Source: an uncultured Azospirillum sp. (GTDB taxonomy: Bacteria; Pseudomonadota; Alphaproteobacteria; RF32; CAG-239). From it: a stretch of DNA of 7,336 nucleotides. The stretch lies in NCBI GenBank assembly GCA_902489675.1, contig CABUAP010000063.1:1-7336 (forward strand), given 5' to 3'. The notes under the pieces are model-generated. The model saw only the letters and a list, made by a program, of their open reading frames with translations. It was not told where the DNA came from and did no database searches. Within the stretch, counting starts at the first letter, position 1; every line of letters starts with the position of its first letter. Positions 1-6,947 of this stretch are shown here, one piece after another. The position numbers were made by a program, and so were the translations under genes.

Positions 1-186
1 TTTGGCAACCCGCGGCGAACGAGTGCGAATCGAAAACGCGCCAAAGCCGCGAAACTCCACGCGCTCGCCGGAAGCCAGCGCGCCGATAATACTTTCTAAA
101 ATAACCGTCACGATCCGATCAATATCTTTTACGGTCAGACTGGGGTTCTTTGCTGCGATTTTTTCAATTAATTCAGATTTAGTCAC
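1..186 (-). CDS. ihfB: Integration host factor beta subunit, N-terminal 62 codons (partial)
   Basis: Beta subunit of the IHF heterodimer, a nucleoid protein that binds the DNA minor groove and bends DNA sharply in replication, recombination and transcription control. Seen: translation from a GTG at 186 gives VTKSELIEKIAAKNP, matching the MTKSELIE start typical of IhfB, followed by the conserved GERVEFRGFGAFSIRTRSPR segment of the HU/IHF fold (residues about 40-59). The beta arm and C-terminal helix lie beyond the left edge; full family length is about 95-105 residues. The GTG start is chosen because GAGG lies 7 bases upstream (194-197 on the plus strand) and because the family alignment begins exactly there; no in-frame ATG fits. 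It lies 85 bp downstream of rmuC on the same strand with no convincing terminator between, so read-through from accA-rmuC is possible. The subunit call (beta rather than HU or IHF-alpha) rests on the TKSELIE start and is inferred from family knowledge. Confidence 0.9.
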   Translation of the reverse strand, partial: MTKSELIEKIAAKNPSLTVKDIDRIVTVILESIIGALASGERVEFRGFGAFSIRTRSPRVAK

Positions 187-271
187 TTTTATACCTCATT
201 GTTGTGTTTGAGTTGTAAATTACCTGTTTTTATTTTATAAATCAATACATCTTGTTGCATAAAAACAAAAA
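187..271 (-). other. rmuC-ihfB intergenic spacer
   Basis: AT-rich 85 bp spacer between the rmuC stop and the ihfB start. It holds the ihfB ribosome binding site (GAGG, plus-strand CCTC at 194-197). A -10-like TATAAA/TAAAAT read on the minus strand occurs, but no -35 at a proper spacing was found, so I do not call a promoter. A 5 bp TTGTT/AACAA inverted repeat is too weak to call a terminator. Confidence 0.5.
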
Positions 272-1396
272 TTATGCACCGTTTCCGGCTGCCGGCGGCT
301 TAACAAGGGTTAATCCGCTCTCATATTCCGGGTCCGTTCCTTCAATCCGTTCGATCCGGCGGCCGATTTTAGCAGAAGAAACTTTAATGTCATTAATATC
401 TTTTCCGGCCTGTTCAAAATGCCGCGTCAGGCTGTCGACCCGCTCGTTTAAGCGGCAGATATCTTCGGTCAAAAGACCGACCTCTCTTTGGATGACGCCG
501 GCCTGTTCCCGCATATGGACATCTTTTAAAACCGCGCGGACGGTGTTTAAGGTTGCCATCAGGGTAGTGGGCGAAACAATCCACACCTTGGCGCGATAAG
601 AATAGGCCACCACATCGGGAAAATTGGCGTGCAGTTCGGCATAAACGGCTTCTGCCGGCAGAAACATCAAAGCAGAATCCGCCGTTTCTCCGGGAATAAT
701 GTATTTTTCGGCAATATCTTTAATATGTTTGACCACAGAGGTTTTGAAAAACCGTTCGGCCTCGAGCTTTTCCCGTTCGTTTGCCGCCTGTTTTAAGGCC
801 TGATAACTTTCAAGCGGAAATTTGGAATCGATAACGATCGCACCCGGCGGGTTGGGCAGGCGGAGCAGACAGTCTGCCCGTTTCTGATTTCCCAACACCG
901 CCTGAAAAGCATAGACGGAAGGCGGCAGAATCGAACAAACCAGATCGTTGAGCTGAATTTCGCCGAACGCACCGCGCGCCTGTTTGTTGGAGAGAATCTC
1001 CTGCAAAGAAACAACCTGCGCGGAAAGGGCGGAAATTTTTTCCTGAGCCGCATCAATTTTGGCCAGCCGTTCGCGCAGAGCGCCCAGCGTTTCTTCGGTT
1101 CGGCCGGCCGATGTTTGCAATCCCTCTCCTACTTTGCGGGTAATTTGCAGCAATTTGTCATCGATTATATTTAAAAGCGACAACTTCTGCTCGGCCAGCA
1201 TCCGGGCAATTTTATCCTGCTCCAGTGCATAATGCTCGGAAAATTGTGCCAACCGTCCGGAAAACTCTGCCTGTGCGCGCAAAAAGTTTTCGCCGCTGCC
1301 GCTGTTTTTCCCTCTGAGCGCAAAAATCGCGGCAATCGTCAACAATAAAAAGACAACTGCCGCAATCAGCCCGATTTCAACCGGAGATAAAGTCAT
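272..1396 (-). CDS. rmuC: RmuC family DNA recombination protein
   Basis: RmuC proteins limit DNA inversion at short inverted repeats; the conserved core is related to PD-(D/E)XK nucleases, though the biochemical activity is poorly defined. Seen in the 374 residues: an N-terminal membrane span (about 5-27, MTLSPVEIGLIAAVVFLLL...) followed by RGK; a coiled-coil region (about 37-137); then the RmuC domain with RGAFGE at 141-146, IDSKFPLESY at 189-198, FLPAEAVYAEL at 245-255 and WIVSPTTLMATL at 272-283; and a second coiled segment around 300-350. The length is in the normal range, slightly short, with no damage. The ATG at 1396 is right for the membrane anchor. It starts 9 bp after the accA stop; the nearest GAGG (1411-1414) lies 14 bases from the start and inside the accA end, so translation is probably coupled to accA. 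Function is assigned from motifs; the family call is secure. Confidence 0.95.
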   Translation of the reverse strand: MTLSPVEIGLIAAVVFLLLTIAAIFALRGKNSGSGENFLRAQAEFSGRLAQFSEHYALEQDKIARMLAEQKLSLLNIIDDKLLQITRKVGEGLQTSAGRTEETLGALRERLAKIDAAQEKISALSAQVVSLQEILSNKQARGAFGEIQLNDLVCSILPPSVYAFQAVLGNQKRADCLLRLPNPPGAIVIDSKFPLESYQALKQAANEREKLEAERFFKTSVVKHIKDIAEKYIIPGETADSALMFLPAEAVYAELHANFPDVVAYSYRAKVWIVSPTTLMATLNTVRAVLKDVHMREQAGVIQREVGLLTEDICRLNERVDSLTRHFEQAGKDINDIKVSSAKIGRRIERIEGTDPEYESGLTLVKPPAAGNGA

Positions 1397-1405
1397 TGTC
1401 GAAGC

Positions 1406-2380
1406 TTATGCCTCAATATTGAGATTGCGTCCCATTTCGAGGAACTTCTCGTTACGCTGTTTTTTGAGCGCATCGCGGGAAAGCGGCAGCAGCTCCTGCA
1501 AGTGCTTATAGACCACGTCACCTACTTTTTCCACCGTGGCAACCGTATCGCGGTGGGCACCGCCTTCGGGTTCGGGAACAATCTCATCAATTACGTTCAA
1601 AGCTTTCAGATCCTGCGCCGTTAACCGCAAGGCCTCGGCCGCGTCTTTGGCTTTGTCGCCCGAACGCCAGAGAATCGAAGCGCAGCCTTCCGGCGAAATG
1701 ACCGAATAAATCGAGTTTTCGAGCATCAATACCCGGTTGGCCGCAGCAATCGCAATCGCGCCGCCGGAACCGCCCATGCCGATCACAACCGAAATCAGCG
1801 GTACTTTGATTTGCAAACATTTTTGAATGGAAGAGGCAATAGCTTCGGCCTGCCCGCGCGCTTCCGACTCGATCCCCGGATAGGCGCCGTCGGTATCGAC
1901 AAAGCAGATAACCGGCAGATTAAATTTATCGGCCAGCGTCATCAGCCGCTGCGCTTTGCGGTAACCTTCGGGTTTGGCCATACCGAAGTTATATTTGACA
2001 CGGGTTTCCAGATCCCGCCCTTTTTCCTGACCGATAACCACAACGGAAATCCCTTTGAAACGGCCGATACCGCCGATCATGGTAGCGTCGTCGGCAAACA
2101 GCCGGTCGCCCGAAAGCGGCACAAAATCTTCAATCAGTCCGTTAACATAATCCAGACACTGAGGGCGTTCGGGATGGCGTGCAATCTGCACCCGCTGCCA
2201 CGGCGTCAGGTTGGCATAAGACAATTTGATTTGTTTTTCGAGTTTAAGCTGCAAGCGGTTGAGTTCCTTGCCGATATCGACATCGTTATCTTTGGCCAAG
2301 GCGTTCAACATCTTGATTTTTTCTTCAATTTCATTAATCTTTTTTTCAAAATCCAAAACAGCAGATTGATTTTCACTCAT
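1406..2380 (-). CDS. accA: Acetyl-CoA carboxylase carboxyltransferase subunit alpha
   Basis: Alpha half of the carboxyltransferase that moves the carboxyl group from biotinylated AccB to acetyl-CoA, forming malonyl-CoA for fatty-acid synthesis; it works in the cytoplasm as an alpha2beta2 complex with AccD. Seen in 324 residues: a helical N-terminal region (about 8-55), the conserved LTPWQRVQIARHPERP at 58-73, then the crotonase-like domain with VDTDGAYPGIESEARGQAEA at 161-180, the glycine-rich oxyanion segment IGMGGSGGAIAI at 200-211, and ISPEGCASILWRS at 228-240. The length matches bacterial AccA (about 315-325). The ATG at 2380 has a purine-rich GGAAAGAG about 9 bases upstream, and the N-terminal sequence fits the family. 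First gene of an accA-rmuC pair that may extend to ihfB; divergent from the operon starting near 2573. No oddities seen. Confidence 0.98.
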   Translation of the reverse strand: MSENQSAVLDFEKKINEIEEKIKMLNALAKDNDVDIGKELNRLQLKLEKQIKLSYANLTPWQRVQIARHPERPQCLDYVNGLIEDFVPLSGDRLFADDATMIGGIGRFKGISVVVIGQEKGRDLETRVKYNFGMAKPEGYRKAQRLMTLADKFNLPVICFVDTDGAYPGIESEARGQAEAIASSIQKCLQIKVPLISVVIGMGGSGGAIAIAAANRVLMLENSIYSVISPEGCASILWRSGDKAKDAAEALRLTAQDLKALNVIDEIVPEPEGGAHRDTVATVEKVGDVVYKHLQELLPLSRDALKKQRNEKFLEMGRNLNIEA

Positions 2381-2421
2381 CGCAGGTTTCTCTTTCCGAT
2401 ATTTTTACAACTTGTGACTTG

Positions 2422-2450
2422 ATAACATATTTTATCTTAAATTTCGACAA
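2422..2450 (-). promoter_or_regulatory. Candidate sigma70-type promoter for accA
   Basis: Read on the minus strand, TTGTCG (2450-2445) and TGTTAT (2427-2422) are separated by 17 bases, each matching the consensus at four of six positions, about 42 bases before the accA ATG. In such AT-rich DNA this can arise by chance; an alternative -10, TAAAAT, lies a few bases upstream without a matching -35. Confidence 0.3.
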
Positions 2451-2506
2451 TTATTTTAAAAAACTGTGAATAGAGGCATCGGCTGCCGAACTCATAAAAT
2501 ATTTGA

Positions 2507-2535
2507 TTGAAATGTCGGACAAATATATTTAGTAT
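2507..2535 (+). promoter_or_regulatory. Candidate sigma70-type promoter for the rightward operon
   Basis: TTGAAA (2507-2512, five of six consensus) and TAGTAT (2530-2535, four of six) are separated by 17 bases. Transcription would start near 2541-2543, giving a leader of about 30 bases before the AGGAGG ribosome binding site at 2561-2566. It is the best-spaced promoter pair upstream of the mini-ORF and the unknown membrane protein gene, and no later promoter is evident before yejA and yejB, so it may serve the whole operon. Confidence 0.45.
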
Positions 2536-2560
2536 GGCAAAGTAAAATTTATTTGAACAG

Positions 2561-2566
2561 AGGAGG
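2561..2566 (+). promoter_or_regulatory. Strong Shine-Dalgarno (AGGAGG) serving the GTG at 2573, not the ATG at 2617
   Basis: A perfect AGGAGG lies 6 bases before GTG 2573. The ATG at 2617 that opens the long gene has no recognisable Shine-Dalgarno. This site therefore decides where ribosomes load: either on a separate short ORF, or at the true start of the long gene if the sequence carries a 1 bp indel between 2573 and 2617. Confidence 0.7.
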
Positions 2567-2572
2567 AGCACC

Positions 2573-2629
2573 GTGCTTACTTTCAGCTTTTTTACCGCCG
2601 TATTTTTAAGCATTTCATGGCTGATATAA
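2573..2629 (+). CDS. Possible 18-residue hydrophobic leader peptide (mini-ORF)
   Basis: GTG start with perfect AGGAGG 6 bases upstream; the translation is MLTFSFFTAVFLSISWLI followed by TAA at 2627-2629. It is almost entirely hydrophobic and about the length of one membrane helix. Its stop lies inside the next gene, overlapping its ATG (2617) by 13 bases in the other frame, an arrangement suited to termination-reinitiation coupling. No family is recognised. Alternatives: the start of the long gene separated from it by a 1 bp error (an extra T in the TTTTT run at 2603-2607 would join the frames), or a -1 ribosomal slip at that run; the run is one T short of the classic U UUU UUA slippery site. 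Confidence 0.4.
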   Translation: MLTFSFFTAVFLSISWLI

Positions 2630-4068
2630 CTTATATCCACACCCGTTTGAGCGGCGTTTTCCCGTCCGCTCTCGGCCTGACGGATCTGGCGGTCTATGCG
2701 GCTCTTGTGATCATCCCGCTGTTTGTCATATGGATGATGTGGAACGCGATTTACCGCTTTCGCCATGAAAAAAATCTGCAAAAGCAGTTTAAGAATATTG
2801 AAGCGCAGCTGAAACAAAATCAGGAATTTTTTGAGATTGCCGCCCGTCTGCTTTATCAGGGGCAGCAAAGCAAGGAAAATCACTTTGTGTTGAACCAAAC
2901 GGAACTGTTCGTCAACGAACTGAACGGCCTTTTGGCCGATATGCTGCAACGTTATCGTTTTATCGGTGAAGCGGAAGCCGCAAAATTGTGGTCAACGACC
3001 GAAAAAGGCAACAAATGGGGATTTGCCAAAGCTTTGATCGAACTGCAAAACAGCGGCACGGATTTTGAAAACCGTTTGTACCGCACCGCCGTCAAAGAAA
3101 ACCTGCTTCGCGGCACCATCAACGAATTTTGTGCCCGTTATGCGCGGCTGCTGGATTTGCTGAAAGCTCACGATCAGGAAAAGATTTTCCTCAATATTAT
3201 CGAAACCGGCGCCTTCGGCAAAGCTTTTGCCATTTTGGCGCCGCTCTCCGACCGATTGCAGCAAGCTGCACCGGCAGCGGCTGCCGCAGACCGGGAACCC
3301 GAATTGTTCGCCGATGCGGAAATGAGAATTGCACCGGCCGCAGTCGAAATGAGCGATGAGAAAGAGCCGGAAACGGAAGCCGATCCGCTGGCTGATCTGG
3401 AAGAACTGAATTTAAGCGACATTTTCGGCAGCGAAGAAAAAAGCGACAACGAAACTGTTTGGAACATATCTGCCGAAGAAACAGTCGCCGACAACAGCCA
3501 GGCAGAGTCGGCTTGGGAGGAAATTCTCCCCGCGACAGACGAAAAACAAGAAACAACAGCGGAAGAACCATTGGCAGAAGAAGCGCCAACCGTTAAAGAA
3601 GAAGCAGAGAAAACCACGGCAGATGCCGACATTGACAATGAAATCAGCCGGATGTTTGCCGGGGCCGGCGTACGCGGCGATGATGAAGAAGACGAAGAAA
3701 GTGCGGACAAACACAATAACAAAGCTTCGCGTTTTCCAAAGTTCAGCAATTTGTTTAAACGTAAACCGGTCAAAGAAAAAATCAGTCTCCCGGAAAATGA
3801 AATTGATCCGCTCACTTTGGCGCTGGAACGCAGCTTCGGCAAGCTGTCCGATGATGCCCAAAACAAAGATTCAAGACTTTACAGGATGATGAGCGAAAAT
3901 TCCGCGGCCGGCAGCGAAAAAGAATCCGGACAAGAGAAAAAATTTGCCTTTGCCAGCACTAACGAAACAATCATGAAACTTCAACAGGAGCTGGAAGCCT
4001 TAAAAACGCCTGCCGGCACGCAAACCGAAAAAGAAACAGATGAAAATGGCGAAAAACAGAATCTTTAA
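2617..4068 (+). CDS. Unknown single-pass membrane protein with acidic disordered tail
   Basis: Not recognised as a named family. Seen in 483 residues: a short N-terminus, one membrane span at about 23-45 (LAVYAALVIIPLFVIWMMW) followed by RFRHEK, so the bulk is predicted cytoplasmic; an alpha-helical, partly coiled region at about 50-215 (QFKNIEAQLKQNQEFFEIAARL, later FCARYARLLDLLKAH); an Ala/Glu/Asp-rich low-complexity stretch at about 216-370; a basic patch SRFPKFSNLFKRKPVKEK at 371-388; and a short helix near 450-464. Within the acidic part recur short amphipathic pieces with a buried Phe (LNLSDIFG, ISRMFAG, FSNLFKR, LERSFGK), which could be docking motifs. The ATG at 2617 is the first standard start in frame; the frame is open back to 2557 but has only a rare ATT at 2602. 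No Shine-Dalgarno precedes it (see the mini-ORF). Its end overlaps yejA by 29 bp, which suggests coupled synthesis with the transporter, but no role is assigned. Confidence 0.9.
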   Translation: MADITYIHTRLSGVFPSALGLTDLAVYAALVIIPLFVIWMMWNAIYRFRHEKNLQKQFKNIEAQLKQNQEFFEIAARLLYQGQQSKENHFVLNQTELFVNELNGLLADMLQRYRFIGEAEAAKLWSTTEKGNKWGFAKALIELQNSGTDFENRLYRTAVKENLLRGTINEFCARYARLLDLLKAHDQEKIFLNIIETGAFGKAFAILAPLSDRLQQAAPAAAAADREPELFADAEMRIAPAAVEMSDEKEPETEADPLADLEELNLSDIFGSEEKSDNETVWNISAEETVADNSQAESAWEEILPATDEKQETTAEEPLAEEAPTVKEEAEKTTADADIDNEISRMFAGAGVRGDDEEDEESADKHNNKASRFPKFSNLFKRKPVKEKISLPENEIDPLTLALERSFGKLSDDAQNKDSRLYRMMSENSAAGSEKESGQEKKFAFASTNETIMKLQQELEALKTPAGTQTEKETDENGEKQNL

Positions 4069-5848
4069 TTTTTGTCTGGCCGTTTTTTTGTGCTTTTCTG
4101 CCGAACAGGCCGCGGCGGAAGAACTTGATCATATTGCTTTGTACGGCAGCCCGAAATACAGCGGCAACTGGCAGCATTTTGACTATGCCGATCCCGCGGC
4201 CCGCAAGGGAGGACGGATGGTGCTGCCGGCTTACGGCACTTTTGACAATTTCAATCCTTTCATCTTTAAGGGCATCGCGGCAACTCAAGTGGCAGCGCTG
4301 ACGATGGATTCGCTGGCGGTTGTTCCCGACGATGACATTACGACCGCCTATCCGCTGATTGCCAAGAAATTTGAGCTGACGGACGATTATGTCGGTTTTA
4401 TTTTAGATGAGCGCGCCCGTTTTGCCGATGGCTCGGAAATCACGGCAGATGATGTCATTTTCAGTTATCAGAGCTTGGTGGAAAAAGGATCTCCGTTGTA
4501 TAAAATTTATTACGCCGATGTGGAAAAGGCCGAAAAACTCAATGATCATCATGTACGCTTTTATTTTAAAAAAGGCAGCAGCAATAAGGAGCTGCCGCTG
4601 ATTTTATCACAAATGCTGATTTATTCGGCCAAAGACTGGGCCGGCAAAGATTTTGCCAAACCTTATCTCAAGGCGCCGCTCGGTAGCGGCCCTTATGTGC
4701 TGGCCGATTTTCAGACCAACAAATACCTGACTTTTAAGCGCAATCCGAATTACTGGGCTAAAGACTTGCCGTCACGAAAAGGGTTTTTCAATTTTGACGA
4801 AATCCGCTATGACTATTATCAAGACACAACCGTTACGCTGCAGGCGCTGTTTTCCGGCAATATTGACGTTCGGGAGGAATATATTGCCAAGATATGGGCA
4901 ACCGGATATAACAATGACAAAGTCAAAAACGGGGAAATTATAAAAGAGGAAATTCCTCACAGCGAAACCGCGCGGCTGCAAAATTTTGCCTTTAACCTGC
5001 GCCGGCCGCAATTTGCCGACCGCCGGGTTCGAGAAGCGATCGGGCTGGCCTTTAATTTTGAATGGGCGCAAAAAAACTTATTTTATAATCAATATGAGCG
5101 TTTGTACAGCTGCTTTACCAACAGCGGCATGGAAGCAACCGGCCTGCCCCAAGGGCGGGAGCTGGAAATCCTGGAACCGTTCCGCGATCAACTGCCGCCA
5201 AGCGTTTTTGACAGCGCGCCGGCCAATCCGGTATACGGAGATTACCTCTCAGGCAGGGAGAATCTGCGCCGGGCGGCAGCGCTGCTCAAAGAAGCCGGGT
5301 ATGATTTTGTTGACGGCAAAATGACCCATCTCCAAACCGGACAGCCGCTTACTTTTGAAATTTTGAGCAACTCGGCCAACGGCAGTTCGTTCACCCGGGT
5401 GATGTTGCCTTTTTTGAAAAATCTGGAGAAAATCGGCATCAAAGCAACATTCCGCAATCTGGAAGTCAATGTATTCAAAAACAGGCTTGATACTTTTAAT
5501 TTTGATATCGCGATCATCACTTTTCCGATCAGCCGTCTGCCCGGCAACGAGCAAAAAGAATTTTGGGGCAGCGAAAGCGCCGATGTCAGCGGGAGTTTTA
5601 ACCTGATCGGGATCAAAAATCCGGTTATTGACGCGTTGTTAAAAGGCTTGGTCAGCGCTCAGAGCAAAGAAGATTATCAGGCTTATATCCGTGCCATCGA
5701 TCGCGTGCTGCTTGATGAACATTATATGATTTTGCAATGGTATGCCCCAAAAAAACAAGTGGCTTATCATAACAAATTTGCCCATCCCAAAACCAATTTG
5801 AAAGTCGGTTTCCAGCCCAACACCTGGTGGATAAAGGAAAATAAATAA
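4040..5848 (+). CDS. yejA: YejA-like ABC transporter periplasmic peptide-binding protein
   Basis: Family 5 extracytoplasmic solute-binding protein, the binding component of a YejABEF-type peptide importer; in Escherichia coli this system imports peptides and the antibiotic microcin C. Seen in 602 residues: a signal peptide (KNRIFNFCLAVFLCFS..., cleavage likely after AEQAAA at about residue 26, no convincing lipobox); YejA-type HFDYADPAARKGG at 46-58, NPFIFKG at 72-78, ADGSEITADDVIFSYQSL at 129-146; PLGSGPYVL at 213-221; the hallmark run from FKRNPNYWAKDLP (232-244) through NFDEIRYDYY (251-260) to IWATGYN (285-291); DRRVREAIGLAFNFEWA at 327-343 and GLPQGRELE at 368-376. Full length. ATG 4040 and ATG 4046 are both possible starts; neither has a clear Shine-Dalgarno and both overlap the upstream gene (29 or 23 bp), consistent with coupling. 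Substrate specificity cannot be told from sequence. Confidence 0.95.
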   Translation: MKMAKNRIFNFCLAVFLCFSAEQAAAEELDHIALYGSPKYSGNWQHFDYADPAARKGGRMVLPAYGTFDNFNPFIFKGIAATQVAALTMDSLAVVPDDDITTAYPLIAKKFELTDDYVGFILDERARFADGSEITADDVIFSYQSLVEKGSPLYKIYYADVEKAEKLNDHHVRFYFKKGSSNKELPLILSQMLIYSAKDWAGKDFAKPYLKAPLGSGPYVLADFQTNKYLTFKRNPNYWAKDLPSRKGFFNFDEIRYDYYQDTTVTLQALFSGNIDVREEYIAKIWATGYNNDKVKNGEIIKEEIPHSETARLQNFAFNLRRPQFADRRVREAIGLAFNFEWAQKNLFYNQYERLYSCFTNSGMEATGLPQGRELEILEPFRDQLPPSVFDSAPANPVYGDYLSGRENLRRAAALLKEAGYDFVDGKMTHLQTGQPLTFEILSNSANGSSFTRVMLPFLKNLEKIGIKATFRNLEVNVFKNRLDTFNFDIAIITFPISRLPGNEQKEFWGSESADVSGSFNLIGIKNPVIDALLKGLVSAQSKEDYQAYIRAIDRVLLDEHYMILQWYAPKKQVAYHNKFAHPKTNLKVGFQPNTWWIKENK

Positions 5849-6918
5849 TGCGCAATTATATCATCAAACGGCTGCTGCTTATTCCGCTTACGCTTCTCGG
5901 GATTTTGCTGATCAACTTTGCCATCATTCAGTTGGCGCCAGGCGGGCCGGTTGAACATACGCTGGCCAAATACCGGGGAATGAACGTTGATGCTACCGCG
6001 CAAGTTACTTCAGGCGCAGGGATACAGACCGGCAGCGACAATACCTACCGCGGCGCTCAAGGCGTGCCGGATGAACTGGTTAAAGAACTGGAAAAGCAAT
6101 TCGGCTTTGACAAACCAGTGGGAGAACGTTTGCGCAAGATGATCACGGATTATGCCCGGTTTGATTTCGGCCGCAGCTATTATCAGGATAAAAGCGTGCT
6201 GGAGCTGATTGCCGAGAGGATGCCGGTTTCAATTTCGCTTGGGTTGTGGTCCACGTTGATCATTTATCTGATCGCAATCCCGCTCGGGATCAAAAAAGCC
6301 GTCCGTGACGGATCAAAATTTGATACTTGGACATCGTTTGCGGTGGTGCTTGGCTCGGCGGTTCCGGTTTTTCTGTTTGCCGTTTTCCTGATTGTCTTTT
6401 TTGCCGGCGGAACTTATTTTCAGTGGTTCCCGTTGCGGGGATTGACTTCCGACAACTGGAACGAACTGTCAATATTCGGAAAAATCCTTGATTATTTCCA
6501 CCATATCGCCTTGCCGGTAACGGCTATGGTCATCGGCGGGTTTGCCAGCCTGACCATGCTGACCAAAAATTCATTTCTTGAGGAACTGAACAAGCCTTAT
6601 GTTCTGACCGCCAGAGCCAAAGGCTTGAGCCAACACCGCATTTTATACGGACACGTTTTCCGCAATGCGATGCTGATTGTTATCGCCGGCTTTCCCGCTT
6701 TGTTGATCAAAATGCTGTTTACCGGTTCACTGTTGATTGAAGTTATCTTTTCTCTAAACGGAATCGGCCTGCTCGGGTATGAAGCAATCATGACCCGCGA
6801 CTATCCGGTCGTTTTCGGCACTTTGTATATTTTCGCCCTGCTTGGTTTGGTCTTGAAACTTGCCAGTGATATTACCTATTCGCTGGTCGACCCACGGATC
6901 AATTTCGAAAAGATATAA
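5848..6918 (+). CDS. yejB: YejB-like ABC transporter inner-membrane permease
   Basis: First of the two permease subunits of a YejABEF-type oligopeptide importer (binding-protein-dependent transport, DppB/OppB class). Seen in 356 residues, close to the 364 of E. coli YejB: TM1 at about 9-29, a long periplasmic segment with APGGPVEHTLAKYRG at 30-44 and FGFDKPVGERL at 85-95, RFDFGRSY at 104-111, then about five further spans (near 130-147, 164-187, 214-236, 275-297, 320-340). The cytoplasmic EAA loop that docks on the ATPase is intact: YVLTARAKGLSQHRILYGHV at 251-270, followed by FRNA at 271-274. The C-terminus DITYSLVDPRI is the usual ending of this class. Start ATG overlaps the yejA stop by one base (TAATG) with AAGGAAA about 8 bases upstream. 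It should need a YejE permease and YejF ATPase, neither of which follows in this window. Confidence 0.96.
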   Translation: MRNYIIKRLLLIPLTLLGILLINFAIIQLAPGGPVEHTLAKYRGMNVDATAQVTSGAGIQTGSDNTYRGAQGVPDELVKELEKQFGFDKPVGERLRKMITDYARFDFGRSYYQDKSVLELIAERMPVSISLGLWSTLIIYLIAIPLGIKKAVRDGSKFDTWTSFAVVLGSAVPVFLFAVFLIVFFAGGTYFQWFPLRGLTSDNWNELSIFGKILDYFHHIALPVTAMVIGGFASLTMLTKNSFLEELNKPYVLTARAKGLSQHRILYGHVFRNAMLIVIAGFPALLIKMLFTGSLLIEVIFSLNGIGLLGYEAIMTRDYPVVFGTLYIFALLGLVLKLASDITYSLVDPRINFEKI

Positions 6919-6947
6919 ACCTCCCCTTTTACATTCCGAATTATCTC

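Noticed and set aside
237..256. Possible IHF binding site before ihfB (AATCAA with nearby TTG), which would suggest autoregulation
   Set aside because: The spacing and the TTR half of the WATCAANNNNTTR consensus do not match, and such partial matches are common in AT-rich DNA.
252..268. TTGTT/AACAA inverted repeat after rmuC as a terminator
   Set aside because: Only about 5 bp, almost all A-T; too weak to call.
1811..2422. Plus-strand open frame of 203 codons opposite accA
   Set aside because: It lies almost wholly antisense to a secure accA with all catalytic motifs and shows no family resemblance.
2437..2949. Minus-strand 170-codon open frame over the divergent promoter region and start of the unknown gene
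   Set aside because: It is the shadow of the plus-strand gene; the part beyond that gene is AT-rich and covers the promoter and AGGAGG site.
3174..3866. Long antisense open frame (230 codons) opposite the acidic protein gene, plus two shorter ones there
   Set aside because: The Ser-rich translation is the mirror of Glu/Asp/Ala-rich codons on the plus strand, which rarely give stops in antisense; there is no ribosome site or recognisable domain.
4092..4110. Lipoprotein signal in YejA because of cysteines in the signal peptide
   Set aside because: The residues before each Cys do not fit a lipobox and an AAA-type signal peptidase I site follows, as in other YejA proteins.
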